Notes: a model not told the origin generated them from the letters alone. Positions 1 to 7,085 are shown, numbered from the stretch's first letter. The stretch: DNA of 17,337 bases from DATKKX01 sp035542775 (GCA_035542775.1 DATKKX010000231.1:1-17337); one strand, 5' to 3'. Program-made: numbers and translations.

Positions 1-207
1 GCCCGGCGGCGCTGGATCGTGTTCCGCAGGTTGCTGGATTTTGTAGGCATCGACACCCGCCGCATCAGGTTCTCGTGGGTCTCCGCCGCCGAAGGCGCCA
101 AATGGGCGGAGATGGTCAACACCTTTGCCGAAGAGGTCCGCCAGATGGGACCGTACAAGGACATTTGTAAGCTGGATGAGTCACAGCTTCAGCCGGTTGG
201 GGCTTAA
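1..207 (+). CDS. MvhD/FlxD-like hydrogenase iron-sulfur subunit, C-terminal part
   Basis: This is the last 68 codons of a gene that is open in frame from base 1 and so begins outside the window; the internal GTG at 19 is not its start. The tail RRLLDFVGIDTRRIRFSWVS followed by AAEGAKWAEMVNTFAEEV and a MGP motif is the usual C-terminus of the MvhD/FlxD family. These small [2Fe-2S] proteins pass electrons between an NADH- or H2-oxidising module and heterodisulfide reductase HdrA. The cysteines that bind the cluster lie in the missing N-terminal part. The stop is 3 nt before the next ATG, so the gene is in one operon with the following Fe-S genes. The order FlxD-, C-, B-, A-like argues for an Flx rather than an Mvh hydrogenase context. 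MvhD-like is fairly sure; the precise subtype is inferred from the neighbours. Confidence 0.8.
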   Translation, partial: ARRRWIVFRRLLDFVGIDTRRIRFSWVSAAEGAKWAEMVNTFAEEVRQMGPYKDICKLDESQLQPVGA

Positions 208-210
208 TCA

Positions 211-1038
211 ATGGAAGCATTGCGTAAGAAAGCCCGCGAATTACTGGAAGGCAAGGCCGCTGCGGTCGTCATCGGCTACGGCGAGGGCTCCGGCGGCAAG
301 GCGCGAGCGGTGTTCATCCGCCAGCCGGACAAGGCCGCCACCTTGATCCTCGACGACCGCTGCGTCCAGAACCTGGCCGTGTATCTGGTCAAGAACGAAG
401 TGAAGTCGCTCGGTAAGGCGGCCGTCGTGGCCCAGCCTTCGACGTTGCGGACGATCCTCCAGCTTGCCTCTGAGAACCAACTCACCGACGGGCTGGTCAT
501 GGCCCTGGCTGTGAACAACGGACAGGTTTTGGAACTGACCAGCTTCCACGCCATCGAGGAGTATCTCAACACCGCCGTTCCGCCGTCGGAAGCGCCGGGC
601 AAGGCCCGCGGGCTCTCCGCGGAGGATCGCGCCGCCGTGGCCAAGATCGAGGCCATGCCCCGCGAGCAGCGCTGGCAGTTCTGGGTGAACGAGTTCTCCC
701 GCTGCATGAAGTGCTACGCCTGCCGGGCGGCCTGCCCGATGTGCTACTGCACGAAATGCGTCATCGAGTCGAATCAGCCGCAATGGATTCCGGTGGCCCC
801 GACGGGCATCGGCAACCTGGAATGGCACATTGTACGAGCGATGCACCTGGCCGGGCGGTGCCTGAACTGCGGCTATTGTGTGGAGGCGTGCCCCGTGGGG
901 ATCCGCCTGAACCTGCTGACGCAGATGCTGACGGATGAGATCGGGGGCGACTTCGGCGCGGAGGCCGGTTTCACAGCGAAACGCGAGTACGCCCTTTCCA
1001 TGTTCAAGCCCGAGGACAAGGAAGACTTCATCAGGTAA
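211..1038 (+). CDS. FlxC-like protein with two [4Fe-4S] ferredoxin motifs
   Basis: A 275-aa soluble protein. Residues 1-125 form an alpha/beta domain with no obvious cofactor motif; it includes DDRCVQNLAVYLV with Cys51. The C-terminal half carries two cluster sites. The first is C165-x2-C168-x2-C171-x3-C175-P, followed closely by C178, C180 and C183, an unusually cysteine-dense stretch. The second is C217-x2-C220-x2-C223-x3-C227-P. Between them lies a conserved-looking IGNLEWHIVRAMHLAGRC segment. This layout matches the ferredoxin-like subunit found beside Flx/Hdr reductases, which relays electrons between the NADH-binding subunit and HdrA. It starts 3 nt after the MvhD-like stop and ends 5 nt before the next gene, with no strong Shine-Dalgarno at this ATG, so translational coupling is likely. 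Whether it should be named FlxB or FlxC is not certain. Confidence 0.8.
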   Translation: MEALRKKARELLEGKAAAVVIGYGEGSGGKARAVFIRQPDKAATLILDDRCVQNLAVYLVKNEVKSLGKAAVVAQPSTLRTILQLASENQLTDGLVMALAVNNGQVLELTSFHAIEEYLNTAVPPSEAPGKARGLSAEDRAAVAKIEAMPREQRWQFWVNEFSRCMKCYACRAACPMCYCTKCVIESNQPQWIPVAPTGIGNLEWHIVRAMHLAGRCLNCGYCVEACPVGIRLNLLTQMLTDEIGGDFGAEAGFTAKREYALSMFKPEDKEDFIR

Positions 1039-1043
1039 AGCCG

Positions 1044-2066
1044 ATGGAAAAAAAGATTCTGAAAAAGCAGTCTCTCGGCGCCCTGTTCGACGCGATCAAA
1101 GCCGGTGGCCGGCGCCTGCTGGGGCCGGTGGAGAAGGACGGGCGGACCACATACGAAGAGGTCTCCTCGCCTGCCGAGCTGGCAAAGGACTATATCCAGA
1201 CCACGACCTCAGCCAAGAGCGTGGTGTTCCCGGCGTGCGAAGAGATCGTCCGCTGGCAGAACGAAGGCCACGATGTGAAGGTCGCGGATCTCAAGCCGCA
1301 GACGACGCCGACGGTGGTCTTCGGCGTGCGGCCGTGCGATGCCGCCAGCTTCGCGATCCTCGACTCGGTCTTCTCCTGGGACTACAACGACGAGTTCTTC
1401 CGGCGGCGGCTGGAAAACACGACGATCATCGGGCTGGCCTGCACCAAGTCGGACGAATACTGCTTCTGCACGTCCGTCGAGCTGAACCCGGGCGATACAC
1501 GCGGCAGCGACCTTCTGTTGACGCCGATCGACGGCGAGCAATATCTCGTCGAGATCGTTACGGACAAGGGCAAGAAGCTGGTAGACGCGGCGGCGAAGCT
1601 GTTCACGCCCGCCGGCAATGAGAGCAAAGAAAAGGTGCTGGCCAAGGTGCCGGTGAAGTTCGATCAGAAGAAACTCACCGCCAAGCTGCCCGCCTTGTTC
1701 CCGAAGGAAAACGCCTGGGTCGATCAGTCTCTGGCGTGCCTGGGCTGCGGGGCGTGCGCGTTTGTGTGCCCGGCGTGCGTGTGCTTCGATATTCAGGATG
1801 AGTCCGGCCGCAACGGCGGGACGCGGCTGCGGTGCTGGGATTCGTGCGGCTTCTCGCTGTTCACGCTGCACACCTCGGGTCACAACCCGCGGCCGGTGCA
1901 GAGCCAGCGCTGGCGGCAGCGGATCATGCACAAGTTTTCGTATTTCCCCGAGCGCCTGAGCCATCTCGGGTGCGTCGGTTGCGGTCGGTGTTCGCGGGCC
2001 TGCCCGGCAGACATGAATCTGGTGGAACACTTGAGCGCCCTGGTGGAGGCGGCTGATGGTCAGTGA
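1044..2066 (+). CDS. FlxB-like / sulfhydrogenase beta-type [4Fe-4S] protein
   Basis: A 340-aa protein of the hydrogenase-beta (HydB/AsrA-like) dicluster family. The N-terminal domain has the family signature GVRPCDAASFAILDSVF (about 94-110) and a Cys-rich segment C133, C140, C142. Two ferredoxin motifs follow: C232-x2-C235-x2-C238-x3-C242-P, then C245 and C247, and C310-x2-C313-x2-C316-x3-C320-P. The pair RCWDSCG (C264, C268) lies between them. The family passes electrons between an FAD/NAD(P)H subunit and other Fe-S partners in the cytoplasm. Its last 11 bases overlap the next gene, which is the FAD subunit, as in hydrogenase beta/gamma pairs. No NiFe hydrogenase catalytic subunit is visible here, so an Flx-Hdr role is preferred over a sulfhydrogenase. 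Confidence 0.82.
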   Translation: MEKKILKKQSLGALFDAIKAGGRRLLGPVEKDGRTTYEEVSSPAELAKDYIQTTTSAKSVVFPACEEIVRWQNEGHDVKVADLKPQTTPTVVFGVRPCDAASFAILDSVFSWDYNDEFFRRRLENTTIIGLACTKSDEYCFCTSVELNPGDTRGSDLLLTPIDGEQYLVEIVTDKGKKLVDAAAKLFTPAGNESKEKVLAKVPVKFDQKKLTAKLPALFPKENAWVDQSLACLGCGACAFVCPACVCFDIQDESGRNGGTRLRCWDSCGFSLFTLHTSGHNPRPVQSQRWRQRIMHKFSYFPERLSHLGCVGCGRCSRACPADMNLVEHLSALVEAADGQ

Positions 2067-2895
2067 GAATATCTACAAGCCCTACAAGATGCGGATCGCG
2101 GACATTCGCGAGGAGGCCCCGGCGGTCAGGACCTTCCGGCTGGAATTCGCCGACGAGGCCGAGGCCAAGGCCTTCAACTTCAAGGCCGGGCAGTTCGGCG
2201 AGTACTCGGTCTTCGGCGAGGGTGAGTGCACGTTCTGCATCGCCTCGTCGCCCACCCGCAGGGGCTATATCGAGTGTACATTCCGTCAGGCCGGCCGCGT
2301 CACCGGTGCCCTGGCCGATCGCGAGGTCGGCGACATCGTCGGTTTCCGCGGGCCGTACGGCAACACCTTCCCCATCGAGCAATGGGAAGGCAAGAAGCTG
2401 ATCTTCATCGCCGGCGGCATCGCCCTGCCGCCGCTCCGCTGCGTGATCTGGAACGTGCTCGACCTGCGCGACAAGTATGACGACGTGACCGTCATCTACG
2501 GCGCCCGCAGCGTCGCCGACCTGGTCTATAAGCACGAGCTGGAGGAGTGGGGCCAGCGCAAGGACATGCACCTCTACACCACCGTCGATCCGGGCGGCGA
2601 AACGCCGGACTGGAAAGGCAAGGTCGGGTTCGTGCCGAAGGTGCTCGACGACCTGGCCCCGTCGAACGCGAACACCGTCGCGATCGTCTGCGGTCCGCCG
2701 ATCATGATCAAGCTGACCCTGCCGATCCTGGCCAAGCTGAACTTCACGCCCGAGCAGACCTTCACCACGCTGGAAAACCGCATGAAGTGCGGCTTCGGCA
2801 AGTGCGGCCACTGCAACGTCGGCAAGGTGTACGTCTGCAAGGACGGGCCGGTGTTCACGCTGGCGCAGCTCAAGGAACTGCCGGCAGAATACTGA
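2056..2895 (+). CDS. FlxA-like FAD/NAD(P)H-binding reductase with [2Fe-2S] cluster
   Basis: A 279-aa ferredoxin-NADP-reductase-fold protein of the sulfhydrogenase gamma / AsrB / DHODB electron-transfer family. The FAD domain (about 8-105) contains RTFRLEF, GQFGEYSVFG and CIASSP (61-66). The nucleotide domain has IFIAGGIALPPLRCVIW (117-132), VTVIYGARSVADLVYKHEL and VCGPPIMIK (211-219). A C-terminal [2Fe-2S] loop is C245-x4-C250-x2-C253-x7-C261. It should oxidise NAD(P)H and feed electrons to the two Fe-S proteins encoded just upstream. The ATG lies inside the previous gene's 3' end, preceded by a GGAGG at about 2045, which supports this start. It is the last gene of the operon; a long inverted repeat follows at 2924-2981. 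Confidence 0.85.
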   Translation: MVSENIYKPYKMRIADIREEAPAVRTFRLEFADEAEAKAFNFKAGQFGEYSVFGEGECTFCIASSPTRRGYIECTFRQAGRVTGALADREVGDIVGFRGPYGNTFPIEQWEGKKLIFIAGGIALPPLRCVIWNVLDLRDKYDDVTVIYGARSVADLVYKHELEEWGQRKDMHLYTTVDPGGETPDWKGKVGFVPKVLDDLAPSNANTVAIVCGPPIMIKLTLPILAKLNFTPEQTFTTLENRMKCGFGKCGHCNVGKVYVCKDGPVFTLAQLKELPAEY

Positions 2896-2923
2896 TCACA
2901 ACCTCGATCTGACAACCGAGTTG

Positions 2924-2981
2924 CCCAAAGCTACGTCCGTGGCGCAACCGCCCTGTAATTCTGGGCGGCGGTCGCTTTGGG
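2924..2981 (+). terminator. Nested inverted repeat after the redox operon
   Basis: The outer arms are CCCAAAGC (2924-2931) and GCTTTGGG (2974-2981); the inner arms are CCGCCC (2948-2953) and GGGCGG (2963-2968) around a 9-nt loop. It lies 28 nt after the FlxA-like stop, so it could end that transcript. There is no T-run, so a canonical intrinsic terminator is not shown, and the structure could instead act on the small gene that begins at 2997. Confidence 0.35.
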
Positions 2982-2984
2982 TCA

Positions 2985-2990
2985 TACAAT
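2985..2990 (+). promoter_or_regulatory. Possible -10 box (TACAAT) of a leaderless transcript
   Basis: TACAAT lies 6 nt before the ATG at 2997, and no Shine-Dalgarno is present between them. A start site about 7 nt downstream would fall on the ATG, giving a leaderless mRNA. No convincing -35 box is visible at the expected distance, so this is only a suggestion. Confidence 0.3.
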
Positions 2991-2996
2991 ACAGGC

Positions 2997-3221
2997 ATGA
3001 CCAAGCTTGAAGCCATCCTCAGTGAAGCAAGCTCTCTTTCCGCCGCTGAGCAACTCGAGCTCGTCAGGTTTTTGATGGAGCGGCTGGCCGCCCAATCGGA
3101 TGCCGGCCAGACCGACCTTGAGCCAGGCGAGCTGCCGACCGGGCCGGAATCGGCCGGCGAGGAAGACTGGACGCCGTTTTATCCGGTTGATCTCGGCGAC
3201 GACAGAAAAACCGGCGCGTGA
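2997..3221 (+). CDS. Small acidic hypothetical protein (74 aa)
   Basis: Not recognised with confidence. The N-terminal 32 residues form a predicted amphipathic helix pair (KLEAILSEASSLSAAEQLEL then VRFLMERLA), a pattern seen in short antitoxin-like or addiction-module proteins. The rest is acidic and low in order, rich in E, D, G and P, and ends in FYPVDLGDDRKTGA. It is a separate unit: it starts 101 nt after the redox operon and ends 22 nt before the convergent reverse transcriptase gene. No toxin partner is visible. It could be an accessory of the neighbouring retron, but convergent orientation argues against co-transcription. Codon usage (GC-rich third positions) supports a real gene. Confidence 0.5.
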   Translation: MTKLEAILSEASSLSAAEQLELVRFLMERLAAQSDAGQTDLEPGELPTGPESAGEEDWTPFYPVDLGDDRKTGA

Positions 3222-3243
3222 CCCGCGGCGATGCTGCCGGCCG

Positions 3244-4143
3244 TTATGCCGGCTCCTCCGATGCCTGGTCAGCCGCCTGATCTCTTATCATTGATTGCAG
3301 AGCCCGCCATCCGTTCAGCTGCTCCGCCGTCAACGTAGCCGGGCGGCCCACTCTCTGATGGTGCTCGACAGCGCGGAGCAGGCGGCGCGTGCTCCGCGGG
3401 AGATTCGTCCGGGCGTTGACCACCAGGCCCGTCACTTCCTGCCGCTGATGCCGCCGCCGAATTCGGAGCTTCCGCCCCATGTGCAAGCGATAACCGTACT
3501 TCTTTACAACAAGCCCGGTCACGCGCACTACTGTATGGACGGTTTGCCGGTTGTCCTCCACGAACGAGAAAACCATGTCATCAGCATATCGCGTGTACGT
3601 GCCGCCGCGCTTGCGGGCCAGAGTATCCAGTGACGAGTCCAACGCGTAATTGACCAGGTTGGCCAATCGAGGACTCGTCGGAGCGCCTTGCGGCAAGACA
3701 CCACAGTAGGTCGTAAGTTCCGTAAGCACCCGCGCCGCGCCCCTGTCCCAGCCGATAGCCAGGAAGTACGCTTGTACCCGTTTCGCCGTTGTCGATGGAA
3801 AGAAATCCCGGATATCCATCCGGACCACGACTGCTCGCCCGCAATGCTCCCGGGCGTTGGTCACGATCGAATGTCCGCGCTCGAAGCCGCGGACCGCCGG
3901 ATGCGCGCGAAGCCGCCCAAGGACCTTGCGCAAGATGCCTCGTTGGACAGCCCTCAGGCCATCCTCCGGCGCCGCAATCTCACGCTGCCCTCCGCCGCGT
4001 TTCGCGATGCGATAGACATGATATTGTGGTCGGATCGCCCGGAGTTCCTCGACGCTGAGCCCCAGCCGCCGGCACAGCTCGGCCATATCCCGCCCGCCTT
4101 CCCCACCGGCGAACAACCCTCGTATGGCATCAAGAAAACCCAT
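3244..4143 (-). CDS. Retron-type reverse transcriptase
   Basis: A 299-aa protein counted from the ATG at 4143; an in-frame TTG at 4227 falls inside the structured RNA leader and is unlikely to be the start. RT motifs occur in order: YRIAKRGGGQREIAAP (44-59), GFERGHSIVTNAREH (86-100) with the retron-specific NAxxH at 96-100, the catalytic Asp motif VVRMDIRDFF (D110), LPQGAPTSPRLANL (150-163), the active site YTRYADDMVFS with D188 and D189, and VTGLVVN (237-243) carrying the retron VTG triplet. NAxxH plus VTG separate retron RTs from group II intron and DGR enzymes. Retron RTs copy part of their own leader RNA into branched msDNA, usually as part of anti-phage systems. The length is that of a bare RT, with no fused effector domain. 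It follows a membrane-fusion protein gene on the same strand after a 245-nt structured gap. Confidence 0.88.
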   Translation of the reverse strand: MGFLDAIRGLFAGGEGGRDMAELCRRLGLSVEELRAIRPQYHVYRIAKRGGGQREIAAPEDGLRAVQRGILRKVLGRLRAHPAVRGFERGHSIVTNAREHCGRAVVVRMDIRDFFPSTTAKRVQAYFLAIGWDRGAARVLTELTTYCGVLPQGAPTSPRLANLVNYALDSSLDTLARKRGGTYTRYADDMVFSFVEDNRQTVHTVVRVTGLVVKKYGYRLHMGRKLRIRRRHQRQEVTGLVVNARTNLPRSTRRLLRAVEHHQRVGRPATLTAEQLNGWRALQSMIRDQAADQASEEPA

Positions 4144-4161
4144 GGCCGGCCGCCAAAATGG

Positions 4162-4193
4162 CAAATAAAAGCGGACGCGGCCTGCGCGTCCGC
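4162..4193 (-). terminator. Terminator-like hairpin between retron RNA and RT start
   Basis: On the minus strand GCGGACGCG (4193-4185) pairs perfectly with CGCGTCCGC (4179-4171) across the loop CAGGC, followed at once by TTTTATTTG (4170-4162). This is the shape of an intrinsic terminator. It lies 18 nt before the RT ATG, so it could release the msr-msd RNA as a short transcript and let only some polymerases read into the RT gene. Alternatively it is part of the msd region itself. Confidence 0.55.
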
Positions 4194-4194
4194 G

Positions 4195-4311
4195 CTGCCT
4201 TGCTACGGATGCGATCCGTTCGAGCAATTCTCAAGACGGTCTGATAGGACCCGGCTGACGAAACATCAGCCTGGGCTCTGCGTTGGAGCCCCGCCAAGAC
4301 AGCAAGGGCAG
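4195..4311 (-). ncRNA. Candidate retron msr-msd RNA
   Basis: The structured leader lies immediately upstream of the RT gene on the same strand. Candidate a1 is CTGCCCTTGCT (4311-4301) and a2 is AGCAAGGCAG (4204-4195); they are complementary over 10 bp with one bulged C. Between them are two adjacent perfect 6-bp hairpins separated by one A: GGGCTC/GAGCCC with a 7-nt loop (4291-4273) and GGCTGA/TCAGCC with loop TGTTTCG (4271-4253). Then come a 4-bp hairpin GGTC/GACC (4251-4238) and an 11-bp hairpin with a 3-nt bulge, TTGCT-ACGGAT/ATCCGT-AGCAA (4227-4200). Tandem short stem-loops near the 5' end followed by a longer hairpin is the msr-then-msd layout; the second loop recalls that of Ec86, from memory. 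A TTGACG box (4338-4333) is followed 17 nt later only by CACACT. The exact ends and the branching G are not resolved, and AGCAA could pair in either fold. Confidence 0.65.
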
Positions 4312-4388
4312 TGTGCCGAAGCTCCGCACCGGCGTCAAGCGCGTACGCAACGCCGCTGGCAACCCTGGTCTGTTACCTGGCTTGCTTC

Positions 4389-5750
4389 TCACCGCGGCGC
4401 GCGCTGGCCCGCCCTCGCCTTCTGAATATCCGCGGCGATTTCCTGCCCGATGCTCAATCCGCTGAGGACTTCAGCGCTGGTGCCGTCCCGCCGGCCGAGC
4501 GTCACCGTGGCTTCCTTGAAGCGTCCATCGGCGACGACGAGCACCGCCGCAGTCTTGCCGGAGGAGTCCGGGCGGCATGCCGCCAGCGGAATCCAGATGC
4601 CCGGCGATTGCTGAGTCGTGGGCGCGGCACCGGCCTGAAGCGGATCAGAGGCCGCTGGTGATGCCGCCGCCGTGACCGGGACCGGCCCGACGGTCTTGTC
4701 GGCGCTGACGGCCCGGCTGCTCGTTGACGCTTTCCCGCCGCTGTCGGCGGCTCTCGGGCCGTTGAAGAACTGCACCTGCGCCGCGCCTTCCACCCGGAGG
4801 AACTCGTCCGGATTCTCGATCCGCACTTTGACCTGCACCGTGGCCTTGGCGTAGTTTGCGCCGGGGTCGATCCACATCAAGTGGCCTGTGTACTTCCGGT
4901 CCTTGTGGGCGTCAGGGATGACAACGCAAGGCATGTCCCGATGCAGCCTTTGGATGTCCAGCTCGCTGACGTCGATCTCGACGCGAAGCTGCTCCATATC
5001 CGCGATGGCGGCGAATTGCGAGTTCGCCATCGCTCCGCGCCCGCCTTCCGCCGCCACGAAGTCCCCCACCTCGACGTTGCGTTCCAGAACCACACCCGAG
5101 ATCGGCGCCAATACCTCGCAATCCCGCAGCATCTTCTCCATGCCCGCGAGCGTGGCTTCAGCGGCGACCACCTGGGCCTGGGACGTATCAAGGCTCCGCT
5201 TGGCCTGGGCGTACTCGATCTCCGGTGCCTGCTGTTCCTTGTACAGCCGTGCGACGCGCTCGAAGTTCACCTTCTGGAACTCCACCTCGGCCTTGGCCTT
5301 TTCCAACTCGCCCGCCGCCTGATCGCGTCGAGCACGGTAAATGTCATCCTCGATTCGAGCGAGGAGCTGGCCTTTCTGGATCCTGTCTCCCTGTTCGAAA
5401 TACAGGGCCACGATTTGCCCAGAGACTTTCGTCGACACCTCCACCTGATGATCCGAAACAATCTTCCCCGTGGCGGTCAGCACCGGCCGTGCATCAGATT
5501 CATCCCGAGCCATGACCTTCAGCAGCGGAACCTGCTCCGCTGCGGCGGCGCTCTCCGATGACGCCAAACTGCCCAGCTTCTGCCATCCGAAGTAGCCCAC
5601 GATCGCGAGGACGCCCGCGACCGCGGCCGCGATCACCAGTCGCCGCCTCAGCGATGTCCCGGAGGCGGACCGGCCGCGAGGCCGTTGCTCCCGCGAAATG
5701 CTCAGGCTGCGAAGCTGATCCTGAAGTGGACTGCTTTCCTTCATGGCCAT
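4389..5750 (-). CDS. Membrane-fusion (MacA/HlyD-type) periplasmic adaptor
   Basis: A 453-aa protein with a cytoplasmic basic N-terminus, one membrane anchor (about 37-55, RLVIAAAVAGVLAIVGYFGW) and a periplasmic part. The barrel-sandwich halves are GKIVSDHQVEVSTKVSGQIV...FEQGDRIQKGQLLARIEDD and the later APISGVVLERNVEVGDFV; the region between is an alpha-helical hairpin rich in E, A and K. A beta-barrel follows (QLRVEIDVSELDIQRL), then an Ala/Ser/Pro-rich insert, and finally VLVVADGRFKEATVTLGRRDG...VLSGLSIGQEI, as in RND/MacA adaptors. It would link the permeases encoded upstream to an outer-membrane exit or a lipid/protein acceptor. It is the last gene of the transport cluster, 147 nt after permease B'. 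ATGs at 5750 and 5744 are both possible; neither has a clear Shine-Dalgarno. Confidence 0.85.
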   Translation of the reverse strand: MAMKESSPLQDQLRSLSISREQRPRGRSASGTSLRRRLVIAAAVAGVLAIVGYFGWQKLGSLASSESAAAAEQVPLLKVMARDESDARPVLTATGKIVSDHQVEVSTKVSGQIVALYFEQGDRIQKGQLLARIEDDIYRARRDQAAGELEKAKAEVEFQKVNFERVARLYKEQQAPEIEYAQAKRSLDTSQAQVVAAEATLAGMEKMLRDCEVLAPISGVVLERNVEVGDFVAAEGGRGAMANSQFAAIADMEQLRVEIDVSELDIQRLHRDMPCVVIPDAHKDRKYTGHLMWIDPGANYAKATVQVKVRIENPDEFLRVEGAAQVQFFNGPRAADSGGKASTSSRAVSADKTVGPVPVTAAASPAASDPLQAGAAPTTQQSPGIWIPLAACRPDSSGKTAAVLVVADGRFKEATVTLGRRDGTSAEVLSGLSIGQEIAADIQKARAGQRAPR

Positions 5751-5897
5751 TCAATTCTATGCGTATGGAGCCTTTTTCACAGTACAAGCGAGCCCGCAGA
5801 TCATGGATCGCCAGCCGGCCCGTTTTTCGCCGCCGGATCCGCGACCCGCTGGACGGTCCCCCCGGTGTTTTGAGCCCTGATCCGCCCTCGGCCGTAC

Positions 5898-7079
5898 TCA
5901 GGCCTTGCGGAGGGCCTCAAGTACATCGAGACGCGCCGCCCGCAGGGCCGGTGCCACCGCGCCCGTGGCCCCGACGATGACCGCCAGCGCAAGGGCTGCC
6001 ACGATGATCATCGGCGTCAGGCGGAGTTCATAAGCCAGTACTGTCCAGGTCTGGTCTGATAAGAAATCCTGCCGCTGCCCGATGAGAGGCATGACCAGCG
6101 TGCAAGCCCCCAGCCCGCACGCCCAGGCAATGCTCGACAACAGCAGCGATTCCGTCACCAGGGCCAGCACGATCGCGCTGCGGCTGAAGCCGATGGCCCG
6201 GAGCATCGCGATCTCGCGCCGCCGGCCGTCGACTGATGAATACATGGTATTGGCAACGGCGAAGACCGCTCCGACCGCCATGATCCCCACGAGAACCGTG
6301 GTCAGCACGACGATGTCGCGGGTCTTCGAGGCCAGGTCGTCGTAGTACTTGGTCTCGAGCTTGCCGTCGAGCTGGACGGTCGGACCGTTGATGTACTCGA
6401 TTGCCGCAGGCGCTGAAGCCGCATCCGACATCCGCAGGCAGACGCTGGAAGCCATCCGCCGCTGGTAGGAATCGCACAACATCGTCCGCGGCGCCCAGAT
6501 CTCACTTTCCAGCGCGCCGCCCTTGGCCTCAAAAATCCCCACTACCTGATACTGCCGCTGGCCGTGACGCCCCAGCGACACCTCCGCCCCGAGGTTCAAT
6601 CCGGCGAATCGGGCACAGGCCGCCTTGCCGACGATCACCTCGAGCATGCCTTGGCGGAAGTTGCGCCCCTCGGTGATGTGAACCTCCGGGTGGACGGCAA
6701 AAGCCACGTCATCGACGCCGCGAAGGGCCACATTGGCGGATGCGCCGCCCTGTCCTTTCCGGGGGATGTCCGTCTGTACGCAGACCTCGGTGCTCATGAG
6801 CAGGTTGCCAGCGGCATCGCGGGCCACGTCCGGGGTCTGGGCCAACCGGATCGATTCCTCCGGCTGAATGATGCTGGTGCTCTCGGCCGTGGCGCCGGGC
6901 TTGAGCACGATGACGTTGATCGATGAGCCCGTCGCCACGAGCGAGGCCCGAATCCCCGCCGCGAACGAAAGCAGCGTGCAGAGAACAACGATGATCACCG
7001 CGACCACGACCAGCGTCAGGATCGTGCTCAGCCGCCGGGCCAGGAGATTTCGCCAGTTGTAGTAAAGCGGAATGGCCAT
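5898..7079 (-). CDS. FtsX/MacB-like ABC permease B'
   Basis: A 393-aa permease with the MacB/LolC topology: one N-terminal membrane segment (about 19-40), a large periplasmic domain (about 45-250), then three C-terminal segments near 255-280, 305-330 and 355-380. The cytoplasmic coupling region reads SSVDGRRREIAMLRAIGFSRSAI, and the protein ends in APALRAARLDVLEALRKA; both are typical of the FtsX family. It is clearly homologous to the permease at 8405-9592: they share MA(I/L)PL.Y.WRNL at the start, IPRKGQG/IPRKSDN and GALESEIW/GPLESEIW in the periplasmic domain, and the (R)REI.MLR..GFSR coupling helix. It starts 6 nt after permease A' stops, with a GGAG overlapping that stop, so the two are translationally coupled. 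Confidence 0.88.
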   Translation of the reverse strand: MAIPLYYNWRNLLARRLSTILTLVVVAVIIVVLCTLLSFAAGIRASLVATGSSINVIVLKPGATAESTSIIQPEESIRLAQTPDVARDAAGNLLMSTEVCVQTDIPRKGQGGASANVALRGVDDVAFAVHPEVHITEGRNFRQGMLEVIVGKAACARFAGLNLGAEVSLGRHGQRQYQVVGIFEAKGGALESEIWAPRTMLCDSYQRRMASSVCLRMSDAASAPAAIEYINGPTVQLDGKLETKYYDDLASKTRDIVVLTTVLVGIMAVGAVFAVANTMYSSVDGRRREIAMLRAIGFSRSAIVLALVTESLLLSSIAWACGLGACTLVMPLIGQRQDFLSDQTWTVLAYELRLTPMIIVAALALAVIVGATGAVAPALRAARLDVLEALRKA

Positions 7080-7085
7080 GCGGCA

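Noticed and set aside
3244..4143. Diversity-generating retroelement or group II intron RT
   Set aside because: No template/variable repeat pair or Avd-like gene was seen, and no maturase or intron domain V hairpin. The NAxxH and VTG motifs fit a retron instead.
4144..4227. RT start at the in-frame TTG 4227
   Set aside because: It would place the long hairpin and the terminator-like hairpin inside the coding sequence and add a basic, non-conserved N-terminus. ATG 4143 begins a normal retron RT N-terminus.
3688..4425. 245-codon plus-strand frame overlapping the RT and its leader
   Set aside because: It is antisense to the RT, whose catalytic motifs are unambiguous. Its composition is Arg/Pro-rich and it has no start signal.
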